Of a stretch of 64,000 nucleotides of DNA, positions 30,101 through 38,900 are shown one piece after another. This stretch comes from Parietichytrium sp. I65-24A (Eukaryota > Sar > Bigyra > Thraustochytrida > Thraustochytriidae). Position 1 is the first letter of the stretch; each line of letters begins with the position of its first letter. The translations under genes and the position numbers were made by a program. The notes below the pieces were generated by a model. It did no database searches, was not told the origin of the DNA, and was given only the letters and a program-made list of their open reading frames with translations. Where the stretch lies: assembly GCA_012862575.1 (NCBI GenBank), contig BLSF01000019.1, positions 310,001 through 374,000 on the forward strand, written 5' to 3'.

Positions 30101-30806
30101 TGCGATCATCGAGCACACTTGCAAGGACTACTTTACCGACCCAGAGAGCGGCCTTCAAACGTGGTTGGGCTCCGAGGCCCTCGTCAACATCACCGCCGCG
30201 AGTACTCTGCACGAAATTGTAGAGCTGTACACCTCCAAACTCTTAGAGCACCATAGTGGTTTCAAAAACCGAGCGCAAGCTGTGCAACGACTCCGCAGCG
30301 ACTTGAAAACACTTCTAGATTGTTTCATTTCGATCTGTCCAGAGAGCGCAGAGTCATTCCGGCGCAAAACTGCTCTCTTGCACACTCTAGCGGATCTTTT
30401 GGACCGTCCTCGCGACGAATTAAGATCAGCCATTGGCGGCCTGACCAAAGACAGCACAACACTGAAATCTGAAAAGGCTTCTGTTTCGGCCAGCGAAGGA
30501 ACGGTTCAGTTAGAAGAAGTTATCAATAGTTTTGGGTCGCGTTCACCCAAGGCAGTCTCAAGATTAATTAGGCGCCGCGGGGACCTCTCTTCCTTGGAGC
30601 GTAAGCGTATCAAGCGCCGCGTGACCCGGTACTATGTCTCCTCTTTGAGAAAGAGCGACTCGGGGGAGAAGCAACATACACCAGCGCGCGTAGAGATTCC
30701 GCATCTCGCCCCCCGTCGCCAACGCTGGAAAGATCGCCCTGAGGCCCCTCCGAAGCCGTCCCCTGAGGTCTTAGCGCAATGGTTTGAGCCAGCCGCTGCT
30801 GCCTAG
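27162..30806 (+). CDS. large conserved-looking orphan protein, 1214 residues
   Basis: Single exon with coding-like composition throughout, but no domain I recognise. Residues about 1-265 are predicted mainly helical ('HDFYAPFTLVMEELKHWAEEVLQY'). An acidic linker follows (DEDESESESESEPE, about 268-285), then a basic Lys/Gln-rich linker (about 325-370), then a long helical region (about 400-1100) and a basic C-terminal tail ('RLIRRRGDLSSLERKRIKRRVTRYY'). There is no signal peptide or membrane segment. The mostly helical, acidic-then-basic architecture would suit a tethering or scaffold protein, but that is speculation. The ATG at 27162 lies in a purine-rich leader. Confidence 0.75.
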   Translation: MASGCCAPKLKWDMTEQRQMEEVTQALQFAFPHEERSGAVAKEYLSSKSGKAPLSPPFVSSTAFLESLDFDSAWKSRFGTSEMAAAASEFVKYICEAQTDVHVNHDFYAPFTLVMEELKHWAEEVLQYTKMSRETTIPVITARVEYLRGLRTRNIWQERLNQILEQCEARLVELTHKGAASQVESALMQLRKLFVSELEDVTNALAPEEKSHPVRKVAAHIVAEPTISHLHSDSVFELRDWLRNEPNIQGCLGDIMQESRFVIPLIDEDESESESESEPETNDPHAKPELHDQEHGISPSPESDIVDERIEQEHPPRVGIPEKQKWYNFGSRIKSKVKRAKQRVTKDHQNKVEKVKQKSNNNQEEEADSILHRPVVQAPKPTKAEIPVVKKHPRQPKSSWSKFARLAFPGQSLEETTQQEKALQTSYGPLADTVTQHLIEWASKFRRMESTLLVLAAVGMSFAGADGNHSSGERLQFSLSCHGAEGIPEFISFHVRKYREAKRELYHQAKMGAHKVMRYTNQFESVEAFHVSDTLSEFVSPFTSVWEDLLLLKCKNSDGFPAAPIDHDLSLHHALCFIGAYFGGSTNIPDEESVIPLTFDLILYGYDPRSTHRLEDLIKVLAHYEQENFLRETVAASPSKSSVLDLLKETMSARVDSLLGETIALVKSPSGEPISKIWIDSAATLQNDFQALATISRQLFPPSIDVVGMFRLALETQLATLFESSAVQKEMESDVCMRLHCVGWLDLYFESVRRLDRPCSPLLSGPRHQLEAQAAVLQRLYEDTLTAHCEQARNRVATGLRNLKRSASPTATEFDSVESLEESGVPLRSTLPADLFFMLQSELQTAQVQGIDGNAMMLFIKNAIVKTLHGYHEAHVALLSDPTIPCPVERCCVIMNDSEAMFKDCKELLQNAHDAMGDPLVLEKVDTLLNQSALEILEVTEHGARRIALEIRTELADAKISNAIALLFKREWVNGEVKSAAIIEHTCKDYFTDPESGLQTWLGSEALVNITAASTLHEIVELYTSKLLEHHSGFKNRAQAVQRLRSDLKTLLDCFISICPESAESFRRKTALLHTLADLLDRPRDELRSAIGGLTKDSTTLKSEKASVSASEGTVQLEEVINSFGSRSPKAVSRLIRRRGDLSSLERKRIKRRVTRYYVSSLRKSDSGEKQHTPARVEIPHLAPRRQRWKDRPEAPPKPSPEVLAQWFEPAAAA

Positions 30807-31171
30807 TAAAGAAAAAGTCCTCCATTTCCCTTCCATCTTGCATACCATTTCATTCTCATTTCCCTGACTCCACAGCACTTGCCTAATCTTCACGACCGCG
30901 TCCACTGCTGTCAAATCATGAGCTTCCAAAGCTCCAGTCAAGGTCGACCGTAAGCGCTGCCATCGCATGCCCCCCACCATCCAGATCCTCGCACTCTTAC
31001 GCTCCCATCTTCCCATCTTCCCATCTTTCACAGTCAATCAAATTCCATTCCTTCAACACCTACAGTACACACCGTCACCTACCAGATCCTACCAGCCAGA
31101 AACGGTCTTTCAGAAGGGTCACGGTCTTTCCCTCACCAGCCGACAGACCCACAGTTGCGGGGACAGGTGTG

Positions 31172-31219
<48 letters not shown>

Positions 31220-31266
31220 AAGAAAGAAAGAGAGCAAGGGAAGAAGGGAAGAAGGAGAGAAGAGAG
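31172..31266. repeat. GAAA/GA purine tract in the histidine-phosphatase leader
   Basis: About 95 bases almost free of pyrimidines on the coding strand, made of (GAAA)n, (GA)n and GAAGG-rich blocks, ending about 90 bp before the ATG. Confidence 0.9.
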
Positions 31267-31354
31267 GGCCAAAGCAGCAGGGAGGAAGGAGGGGGAGAGG
31301 ATAGAGAGAAATACGGAGTAACTTAGGTGAAGGAAGGCAAGACGCGACAAGTGA

Positions 31355-32104
31355 ATGGCGCCACAGCAGGTGGAAGCGGTGCTCGTGCGGCACGGCGAGA
31401 CGTGGTGGAACCGCGAGAAGCGTCTGCAAGGCCAGCTGGACACGGAGCTCTCAGATCTTGGAGAGGCACAGGCCCGTGCCACAGCACTTCTCCTCTCGCA
31501 AAAGTTCCCTGGAGGATTCCATGCCGCCGTCAGCAGCGACCTCTCGCGGGCCAGGAGAACTGCACACGCCATCGTAGCGGCCACTAATGCAAGTAGCCCG
31601 CCCAACGCAAGCGGCGAGATGGAAGCATCGAACGCATTGGACGCTGGGGCGGTGACCATCGAGGTACGGGAGGACGCGCGGCTGCGCGAGATGGACCTGG
31701 GCAATTTCGCTGGTAAAACCGTGGCGGAGTGCAAGCAGTCGGACGCTGCGGCTTGGGCTGCGTTTGTGAGCAAGAGCGGAGGTGTGGCGCCGGACGGTGA
31801 GTCCAGGGCGGAGATGCAGCTGCGATGCGGTAGCGCGCTGGACGACGCTGTAGTCCGTGCTGCCGGAAAGGTCACGGGCGAGGACGAGATGGCCCGTTTA
31901 CTGGTGGTCTCGCATGGAGGGGCACTGGAGTGTCTTTACAAGCATGTGTCAAGTGGCAAGAGCTCGCCGAAGTGCGGGAATTGTGCAGTGTCGACAGTGC
32001 TTGCGACTGTGGACGTGGCCGCTGGCTGCGTACTGAGCTGGGAAGTGCAAGAGTGGGGCTTTGTCGGCCATCTCGAGCAAGTCACCGCCTTGGATACAAT
32101 TTAA
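31355..32104 (+). CDS. histidine phosphatase family protein (phosphoglycerate-mutase-like)
   Basis: 249 residues with the RHGE motif (His13 as phosphate acceptor) at the N-terminus, 'QLDTELSDLGEAQA', 'SSDLSRARRTA', the acid 'LREMDLGNFAGKT' block and a second catalytic His in 'VVSHGGALECL' (His187). This is the branch containing cobalamin-phosphatase (CobC)-like and fructose-bisphosphatase-like members. The real substrate (sugar phosphate, nucleotide or other phospho-compound) cannot be read from sequence. The ATG at 31355 lies after a long purine tract. No targeting sequence is seen, so it is probably cytosolic. Confidence 0.9.
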   Translation: MAPQQVEAVLVRHGETWWNREKRLQGQLDTELSDLGEAQARATALLLSQKFPGGFHAAVSSDLSRARRTAHAIVAATNASSPPNASGEMEASNALDAGAVTIEVREDARLREMDLGNFAGKTVAECKQSDAAAWAAFVSKSGGVAPDGESRAEMQLRCGSALDDAVVRAAGKVTGEDEMARLLVVSHGGALECLYKHVSSGKSSPKCGNCAVSTVLATVDVAAGCVLSWEVQEWGFVGHLEQVTALDTI

Positions 32105-32347
32105 AACTGTGAGTACTGAAGCACTACAACTATCGGCACCTGAGCCATTGCCTCAAGTTTTTGGCTGGATTCACCGGGGTCACGCGACAGATAGAATGTG
32201 ATCTCAGGTAGGACAAATGTATCTGGTTTTGAAAAGCACTTTTAGATTTCCTACGGCCTCGCTTTGTCGCAGCAACGAACAGTATGTTGGTTGCTCGAAA
32301 GCCAACAAAGCGGAAAGGGTCTTGCAAAGTTAATTAGACACAATAGA

Positions 32348-33139
32348 TCAGTTTGATATGCCATCGTCCAAGAACTTGAATATTGTATCTTGGTACTCCT
32401 GAGGGTATTTGCGAAAGTGTGCCACATGCTCCGTTCCTTTGAATTTTTTGGCGAACACTTGCACGCCCTTCGCCCTCTTTCCTTCGATTACGCTTTCTAC
32501 CGAGCGATAGTCCACGAGCTTGTCCGTCTTGGAGTACAAGAAGAGCAGTGGGCAGTCGAGCGAGTCGTTGACAAAGTTTTGGTGGTAGCGATGTGTAACA
32601 TAAAGAAGTGAGGCGTAGCCGGCCGCTGCGCCGAGCAACGTCCCCTTGGCGATGGCTGCCACAGATCCCAGCTTTGCGTAAGCGAGGAGAAGTCCGCCGA
32701 GGCCGGCGCCCGTGATACCCCCGAGCAATGCCTGAGGCGGCCGACTCTCGAGGAACGCCCCTCCCCAGCTTTTTAGGTCATGGTTGCCAGGCGCACTGTC
32801 GAATATGGACCCCTTCACTTGCTTTCGCATCCAGTCAGGCATGTCTTCTTGTAGAGAGAGATACAACATTGTCCCATTGTTGGACATTGCATGAAACACA
32901 AACTTGGGCTCTTGCCCGCTTTTGGCAGTCGAGAATTGTTTTCTCGCCGCGATTGCCTTTGTCATGAGCCTTTGACATGCCTTGCTGCGGTTGCGCCCAA
33001 TGAACAGCTCGTCCGTGCTCAAGGTTTCCTCCACTACGTCATAAACCCTGCTGTGCTGCTTGAACATATCCACGTACTTTTTCCGGAAGCGCGGCTCCGA
33101 CCGCCACCAGCCGAGCAGCACCACAATTACGTCCCCCAT
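32348..33139 (-). CDS. TMEM53: TMEM53/DUF829-family alpha/beta-hydrolase-like protein
   Basis: 263 residues starting MGDVIVVLLGWWRSEPRF, the family opening 'V-V-L-GW-x-ga...k'. Other family blocks are 'FVFHAMSNNGTMLYL' (nucleophile elbow region, with Ser in HAMSNNG), 'GSIFDSAPG' and 'CPLLFLYSKTDKLVDYRSVE' with the acidic residue, then 'GTEHVAHFRKYPQEY' with the terminal His. One or two hydrophobic segments in the middle (Ala/Gly-rich, about 155-195) may associate with membrane. TMEM53 sits in the nuclear envelope or ER of animals; role here unknown. The start is the first ATG; the open frame extends upstream without one. Confidence 0.88.
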   Translation of the reverse strand: MGDVIVVLLGWWRSEPRFRKKYVDMFKQHSRVYDVVEETLSTDELFIGRNRSKACQRLMTKAIAARKQFSTAKSGQEPKFVFHAMSNNGTMLYLSLQEDMPDWMRKQVKGSIFDSAPGNHDLKSWGGAFLESRPPQALLGGITGAGLGGLLLAYAKLGSVAAIAKGTLLGAAAGYASLLYVTHRYHQNFVNDSLDCPLLFLYSKTDKLVDYRSVESVIEGKRAKGVQVFAKKFKGTEHVAHFRKYPQEYQDTIFKFLDDGISN

Positions 33140-33644
33140 CTCGCTTCGCGCGCGCAACCTCCTTCGAGACGTCCCCGTTCCTTGCGGCACCAATCTCTTT
33201 CCGACCTTGCTCACTGTAGCTGTAGCGATAATCAAAGGGGAGGCCGGTAGGTGCCCGAGAACGTGCGCGTCGAGGAGTCAAATGGAAGTGGGCATTATTT
33301 GTAAAGCCCATTTCCCTTGGGGACTCTGAGGTCCTGACACCTGAATGCATGGCACATTTTTGGTTGCTTCAGTTCATGGAATATTTGATCGAAAAGAAGG
33401 AAGGAAATAATTGTGCATTTTGCTTACTGGTACATCGCGGAGACAACTGCAAATGAAGACCAAACAGGAAGCTGCTGTGAAAAAGTTGAAAGGAGGTGGC
33501 AGGTCGAGCTTTTGGAGGGGGAACAAAACAAAACAAAACAAGGTAAAAATAGAGGAATAAGAGAAAAAAATTACTTGTCAGGGTTGGTTCGAAAGTGGGA
33601 TGCTACAATTTTCATTTCTTCGGTCGAACTCCTGCCGTCAAATA

Positions 33645-34469
33645 TTACACGCGATAACTGCTGCCGTAAGCCCCATAATTTGAGTATCCGCCGCCCTGAT
33701 TATTATACTGGCCTCCATAGCCAGCTGAAGATTGTTGTTGCTGATGCGTATAGCCTGCCTGACTTCCGTACGCTGAAGCCCCGCTTTGGTTCGAGTAACC
33801 ATATCCAGCCGCATTTCCATAGGACGAAGATTGCGAGGCTCCATAGCCTCCTGCGGCACTGTATCCGCCATAGCCGTTGCTTGTACTGGAGTAGTTTGTG
33901 ACGGCTTGGGCAGTCACGGACGCAGGAATGGCATCTGAGCCAGCCGTGGCATTCTGTACGTAGGCAGCGTCCTCCGCAGCTTTGCGATTTCGTCGTCGAA
34001 CAAAGAGCGCCATACCAACAACTCCGACAAGCCCAACAGAAAGGCCAATTACCGCCATGTCTGGTCCGCCAGAGGTCTGTGTGCTAGTTGTCGAGCTATC
34101 GGTCGTCGACGATGCGGTCGGGGCATCCACAGCGGCGGGAAGGATGGCCGGGTCGCCAGGATCTCCGATCGAGCTTGCCATGGGCGGGTCACCGCCATTG
34201 GCAGAGAGACAGTCAGGATCGCCCAGCTCCTCGCCGTTCGTGGCCCCATCGCCGTCGCTATCCGCTTGGCACAAAGCGAGATCCCATTTCCCGTCGTTCG
34301 CTCTCCACGCCTTGCCAAAAGGGTCGACGGCTTTCGTCTTTTGCGGGCCGGCATGACCGAGGAGCGATACCCTTTTGCCATTTGGCAGACCCACCAAGTA
34401 CGTCTCATAGCCCCATGTCTCCGCCGCGAAGGCAAAGAAAAGAGTCAGGATGATGCTGATCGGTGCCAT
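33645..34469 (-). CDS. temptin-domain type I membrane protein with Gly/Tyr/Gln-rich tail
   Basis: 274 residues: signal peptide (1-19), then a temptin-type domain ('YETYLVGLPNGKRVSLLGH', 'FGKAWRANDGKWDLALCQADSDGDGATNGEELGDPDC') with two Cys and a DSDGDGxxNGxE calcium-site-like loop. A Ser/Thr/Pro/Ala-rich stem follows, one transmembrane helix (about residues 137-157, ending RRRNRK) and a cytoplasmic tail of about 110 residues made almost only of Gly, Ser, Tyr, Gln, Asn and Ala. Temptin was described as a mollusc water-borne attractant protein, and the domain is found in many protist surface proteins. Topology and surface exposure are inferred; the ligand is unknown. Confidence 0.82.
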   Translation of the reverse strand: MAPISIILTLFFAFAAETWGYETYLVGLPNGKRVSLLGHAGPQKTKAVDPFGKAWRANDGKWDLALCQADSDGDGATNGEELGDPDCLSANGGDPPMASSIGDPGDPAILPAAVDAPTASSTTDSSTTSTQTSGGPDMAVIGLSVGLVGVVGMALFVRRRNRKAAEDAAYVQNATAGSDAIPASVTAQAVTNYSSTSNGYGGYSAAGGYGASQSSSYGNAAGYGYSNQSGASAYGSQAGYTHQQQQSSAGYGGQYNNQGGGYSNYGAYGSSYRV

Positions 34470-35062
34470 TTAATCTTCAAGCATATGGGCCCGCTTCTCG
34501 AGGGTTGCGTCTACTCCTTGCGCGCTTGGCAACGCTCTCTCCCGCAGGCTCGAACCAGCCTCTGCTCCAGCGCTCGCGCTTCGCGTCTCCGCCTTGGCGA
34601 TTTGGTACTGCTTGATCACGGCTCCTTAGAGAGTAACGTGATTGGGTTCGACATTCACTGTCACTTCTCACTTGGCACTCTACCTAGCTAGACTTTCCGC
34701 TTGCTGCCAACCGCTATAGCCAACGTCGCACACCACGCTCCTCGCACACGCCAATATTTCGGACCCGGCCCTCCCTAGTGTGCTCTCAGATGTGCCGGTA
34801 GACTCTACCCGGTCAACTCAGAGCGCTTCCAACAGTGCCAACCTTGGTGCAACTACCTTTCCCAACTTGGCTTTTCTTCTCTAGGCTATAGCTCCGTTGG
34901 CCCGAAGATATTTCTGAATTCTGAATTCTGATATTTCCGTCAACTCGGAGATGTTTTGATGTTTTTGTTTTTGTTTTTCTTTTCTTATGTTCGAGGCCAA
35001 CTGACCTTGATACTTGCGTTGACGAAACAAACAAATGTGAATTTATCGCCGTCAACCCGTAC

Positions 35063-35096
35063 CAGTAACTTCAGTAACTTCAGTAACTTCAGTAAC
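35063..35096. repeat. 9-bp tandem repeat CAGTAACTT
   Basis: Three perfect units and a partial fourth. Confidence 0.95.
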
Positions 35097-35229
35097 GCGT
35101 CGTGATTGGTGGACTACAATGTTGGCAACAAAATGGGCGTGCACTCAACCTTGGCCATTTACTCTCTGGGATAGCACAGCGTTAGGACTTCGGATTCCAC
35201 CTGCACCAGCTACCGCAAACCACCACCAT

Positions 35230-35254
35230 CAAGAACCGTGCTTTCCGGTTCTTG
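35230..35254. repeat. CAAGAACCG / CGGTTCTTG inverted repeat
   Basis: Perfect 9-bp arms separated by TGCTTTC. The arm sequence matches the GGTTCTTG unit of the minisatellite 630 bp further on and resembles the centre of the MITE-like element at 26.4 kb. Confidence 0.85.
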
Positions 35255-35878
35255 TATAATGGGCTCTTAGGATTGGATACGCTGTGCACAGGTCTGCCGG
35301 TTCCAATTGTCGCGAGGGGAGGTGCGGGTCTTATGTGATAGTTTAGCGAAAATGGTGATGGTGTTCACTAAGGATGAGAGCGTGTGCCCATTTTGGTGCG
35401 ATTTTGGGGACTGAACGATCTGAAAGACTGACAGTGAGTGGTGTGTGGCTACGCAGTAGAGTAGTGTTTAGTTGCATCTTATATACACACTTGCGCAAGC
35501 CAACTTGCCAGGAGGAAGACGGCACTCGACTCCTAACCCCATACCAGCAGGATGGGTGAGCCCCTTAGGCAAAAGTTACTTGTGCGACATAGTTTTCCAC
35601 TCAGGTTGAGAACGATAACAGGGATTTACAGCTACACTATCTAAAGTGAATCGGTCAATTCATTGTATTCCTCTCGTCTGACCAATGAGTGATAACTTTT
35701 GCCGTGGGAAGTAAAGATCACTTTGTTGGCACCATCGACGTAAACAGAAGCGTTCTCGGCAAACCACGTCTTGAATCCGACAACAAAATCATTTTTTAAA
35801 TTAAGAATAGGATCTAATGGCTTAGTGGGACTTCCTTCTGTTCGTTGAGTCTCTGCAGGTCACGCGCCTTCCCGTGTT

Positions 35879-35961
35879 GGGTTCTTGAGCGGGGTTCTCG
35901 CGAATCGGCGGTTCTTGTACCGGGTTCTTGAGTCGGGTCCTTTCGACGGGTTCTTCTCTGG
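35879..35961. repeat. 13-bp minisatellite with GGTTCTTG core
   Basis: Units at 35879, 35910, 35923, 35936 and 35949 are each exactly 13 bp and start GGTTCTTG or a one- or two-base variant. One 18-bp variant (GGTTCTCGCGAATCGGCG) lies between the first two. Confidence 0.85.
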
Positions 35962-38900
35962 AACCAAGGCGGGCATTGTCAGTGTGAGCATCTTGGGTAT
36001 CTTGGGTTCTTGATCCAAGCAACGCAAGAATCCTTGCTAGGCTGCCGAGGTCGCGCGTCGGTCTCGTACTAGGATACATGGTTGCGCCCTTCTTCGGGCG
36101 CGCGCACGGCTTGTACAGACTCGGAAGACGACCATGCGCTGCGGTTCGTTCGAAAGATGCCGTTGATTTGAACGGTGAGGGTCGCGCTTACGGGTCAGTT
36201 CCAATTGGACTTTGGCTCCTTGTCATTTTACTGCAACGATCTGATTACACAACGAAAGACATGGCCGATCGATGCTTTGACGCAAGGTTTCGAAACGCCG
36301 CTGATTATCGACCTGGAAAGATCTTTCGCTTTGGCGCTTCACAGCGGCCGGTGGCTTATTCAGCGACACATGGTCATCCGTGGATATTCATTCCGCGATA
36401 AACACTACTCTCGCATGGCTCGCTCTTTGAGATCGCTCTTTGAGATCTTGACGCCCGCGAGAAAATAAGATACTCTCGCGGATAACGAATGTCTAATTGG
36501 CGGACAACGAACTTGGAGTCGCGGAGCCTACCATATTTACACACGTCTGACATCTGGTGAGACCGTCAGCGAGCGCACTGTAAGAGTGGGCCATAATGTG
36601 CGAAAGTTGTCGACGAGAAAACTTAGCGGGCGGAGTCGTGCTGCTTACACCGGGCAATCATCTAGGCCAGTTCAGGTCCTGCCGGTTGCGCCTAGCAGGC
36701 GCCAGGGCAAACAAGGTAGAGATAGAGAGAGAAAGCTGTTTGGCATCGACCTCCCGCAAGACCGCTCAACCGCCAACTCATTTACATGCCAGCCAGAACT
36801 TTAGCAGTACAACCTGCACGTCATACCTGTCCAATGTCGTTCAGCTGAGCAATTCAAGCGCAGTTGGTTTGAGGGCGCTTGGTAGAATGCATCGTCTCGC
36901 CGCATCTGCATCCAATCTCGATTACAGATGCTTTCGAAGCGTATCAAATTTTCATAAGGAAATCCCTTGACGGCGCCTTGGCACTATTTGCGTGCATATT
37001 TGACAACCGTTGGGACGAAGCTGGACTTTGGGGGGCGTTGCGAGACTGCTTTTGGCATCTAAAGTTGGAGATTGCGAATCGCTGCAAGAAGTTCGACTTT
37101 AAAGTGACCTTTCTGTCACCATGCTTATTTGTTTTATTCAGGCGCTGTTTGACTGCGATAAACGCGAAGAAGATTGCCATAACTATTATGGCTTGCAACC
37201 TCTCAAAAACAAACCAAATGTTCATTATTTTTTAACTGTCTCTAGTAGTCGAGACTATGCGTTGTAATTAAAATTGGACATGGGCAAAACCTTCTAGTGG
37301 GATAACGGTGGTATAGAGCTCGCTCAGCTAAAGCTGTAATTATTGGGTAGTATTTAAATGAATTAGTTCTCCACGCAATGCGTCTGTGACACTAATATAG
37401 ATCTTCTTGCTGCATTGAGCGGCTGCATATTCGTCAAGCTAACATTGATTGAAAACACGTCGAAAAATAGCGGACGAGCACGAACGGTAAACAGCGCACC
37501 GGTGGTACTGTGGGAAAGAGCATGACTCCTACAAGTGAACTCCTATTGGATTACTAGCTTCAACCATACTACTTCTTGTAAGATTATAGGATTTCTCCTA
37601 ATATCAACTCTCTCACGAGTCTTACTTCAGCATTATGTGACGTCTAGCGTGCTGCGAATTCGTTTATAAGGTCAATGAAACTCATAGCGATTTGCAGGTG
37701 CAGCAATTTTGATTCTCCCCCCTTAGTGTTCAGCAGACGCTAACAACACAGCAGCGTTTCCAGCGGTTTTCCCTATTTATACATTGTTCTAGCCCTTTCC
37801 CTCTGTCCACTAGGAGTGGACATTGTCTCGAAATTTCGAGTTTGTGTGGGATGTGATGAGACGGAATAAGATGAAGTGATTTCCCCTTTGTTTGGAAGTC
37901 TGCAACAACAAAGGGCGAAATGAATGAGGGAGGGACAGACCACCAAAAGCGCTGTGCGTTTCAAAAGATAGAAGTGTCTCGACTCTCCTTCCTCCCATCT
38001 TGCGGTTGCTCTACTCGACAAGTTGGACCACATATTTTCCCGCGGACCCATAGTGGCCATCAAAATAAGCTAAACTTGTTTACATAACCAAGTTCAAGTT
38101 GCAGATGCGATCTCAAGTGTAAAAGTTTCAAGTGGCGTGAAACCAGGAGGGGATCTCCTTTTCATCTATTTAAACCTAAAAACACGTTCGAAAGTCGCCC
38201 TCACTTACATTTTGCTGTCCATTTTGTGCCCCGAAGCGGTGCCAACTCCTGTTCCGACTTTGTCGTGTCGAATGCACCGTGGATCCAAGAGATCCAAGTC
38301 TGGACTAACGCCAGTACTCTCGTTGTTCTGTAATCTCGTGCAGCTGACCCGGCTTGGAGGCGCACATTGCACATTGCACATTGCACCACATGTCGTCAGA
38401 GCGTTCGGAACTCGCTGCACGCTGACCAAAAAAAAGTTTCTGTCCAAATCTCTCTCGTCTCCACGACTCCGCATGCTCCAACTCGGGACAAACTCATTGG
38501 CGCAAGGGAGTTTGATCATGTCAGCACTGCCTGCCGCCTGGGCTGCGCGTTGCCAGCAGGTTTTCTAACTTTAGTTTTATTTACTTGCACATTTTAATAA
38601 TAGTTGACTTGTGAATCCGGAATTCTTGGTTTCAGTTGGACCTCAGGTGAAGGGACTTACTTTCTCACTCACTAGTAGCAATCCATCCAGCAGCGCTCCA
38701 GCACAATCAACCCGAGCGTGTAGATTCGCTGCGCGGGATGAGGGGCTACGACTAAATACTGGGAACCACTAGGGACTCTCAATGCGGGCAGGGCAAAGCA
38801 TTATCAGTATTGGAGGGGTGCTCCACAGCACTATTTTCTCTCTTACTTTTTGTAAACTTTGCAAGAAAAGTAGCACTTTCCTTCTCCCTAACATCGCGCT

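Noticed and set aside
31172-31266. Low-complexity open frames on both strands through the purine tract
   Set aside because: Microsatellite translation only (Lys/Glu/Arg or Ser/Leu/Phe).
35063-35961. Repeats as CRISPR array
   Set aside because: Units are contiguous without unique spacers, and the genome is eukaryotic.
36078-36468. Two overlapping open frames of about 100 codons in the gene-poor region
   Set aside because: Two frames of similar length with no domain and no clear start; most likely chance.
36879-37235. 118-codon open frame in the gene-poor region
   Set aside because: No recognisable domain, lacks coding bias and is flanked by AT-rich DNA; could be a decayed element but not supportable.
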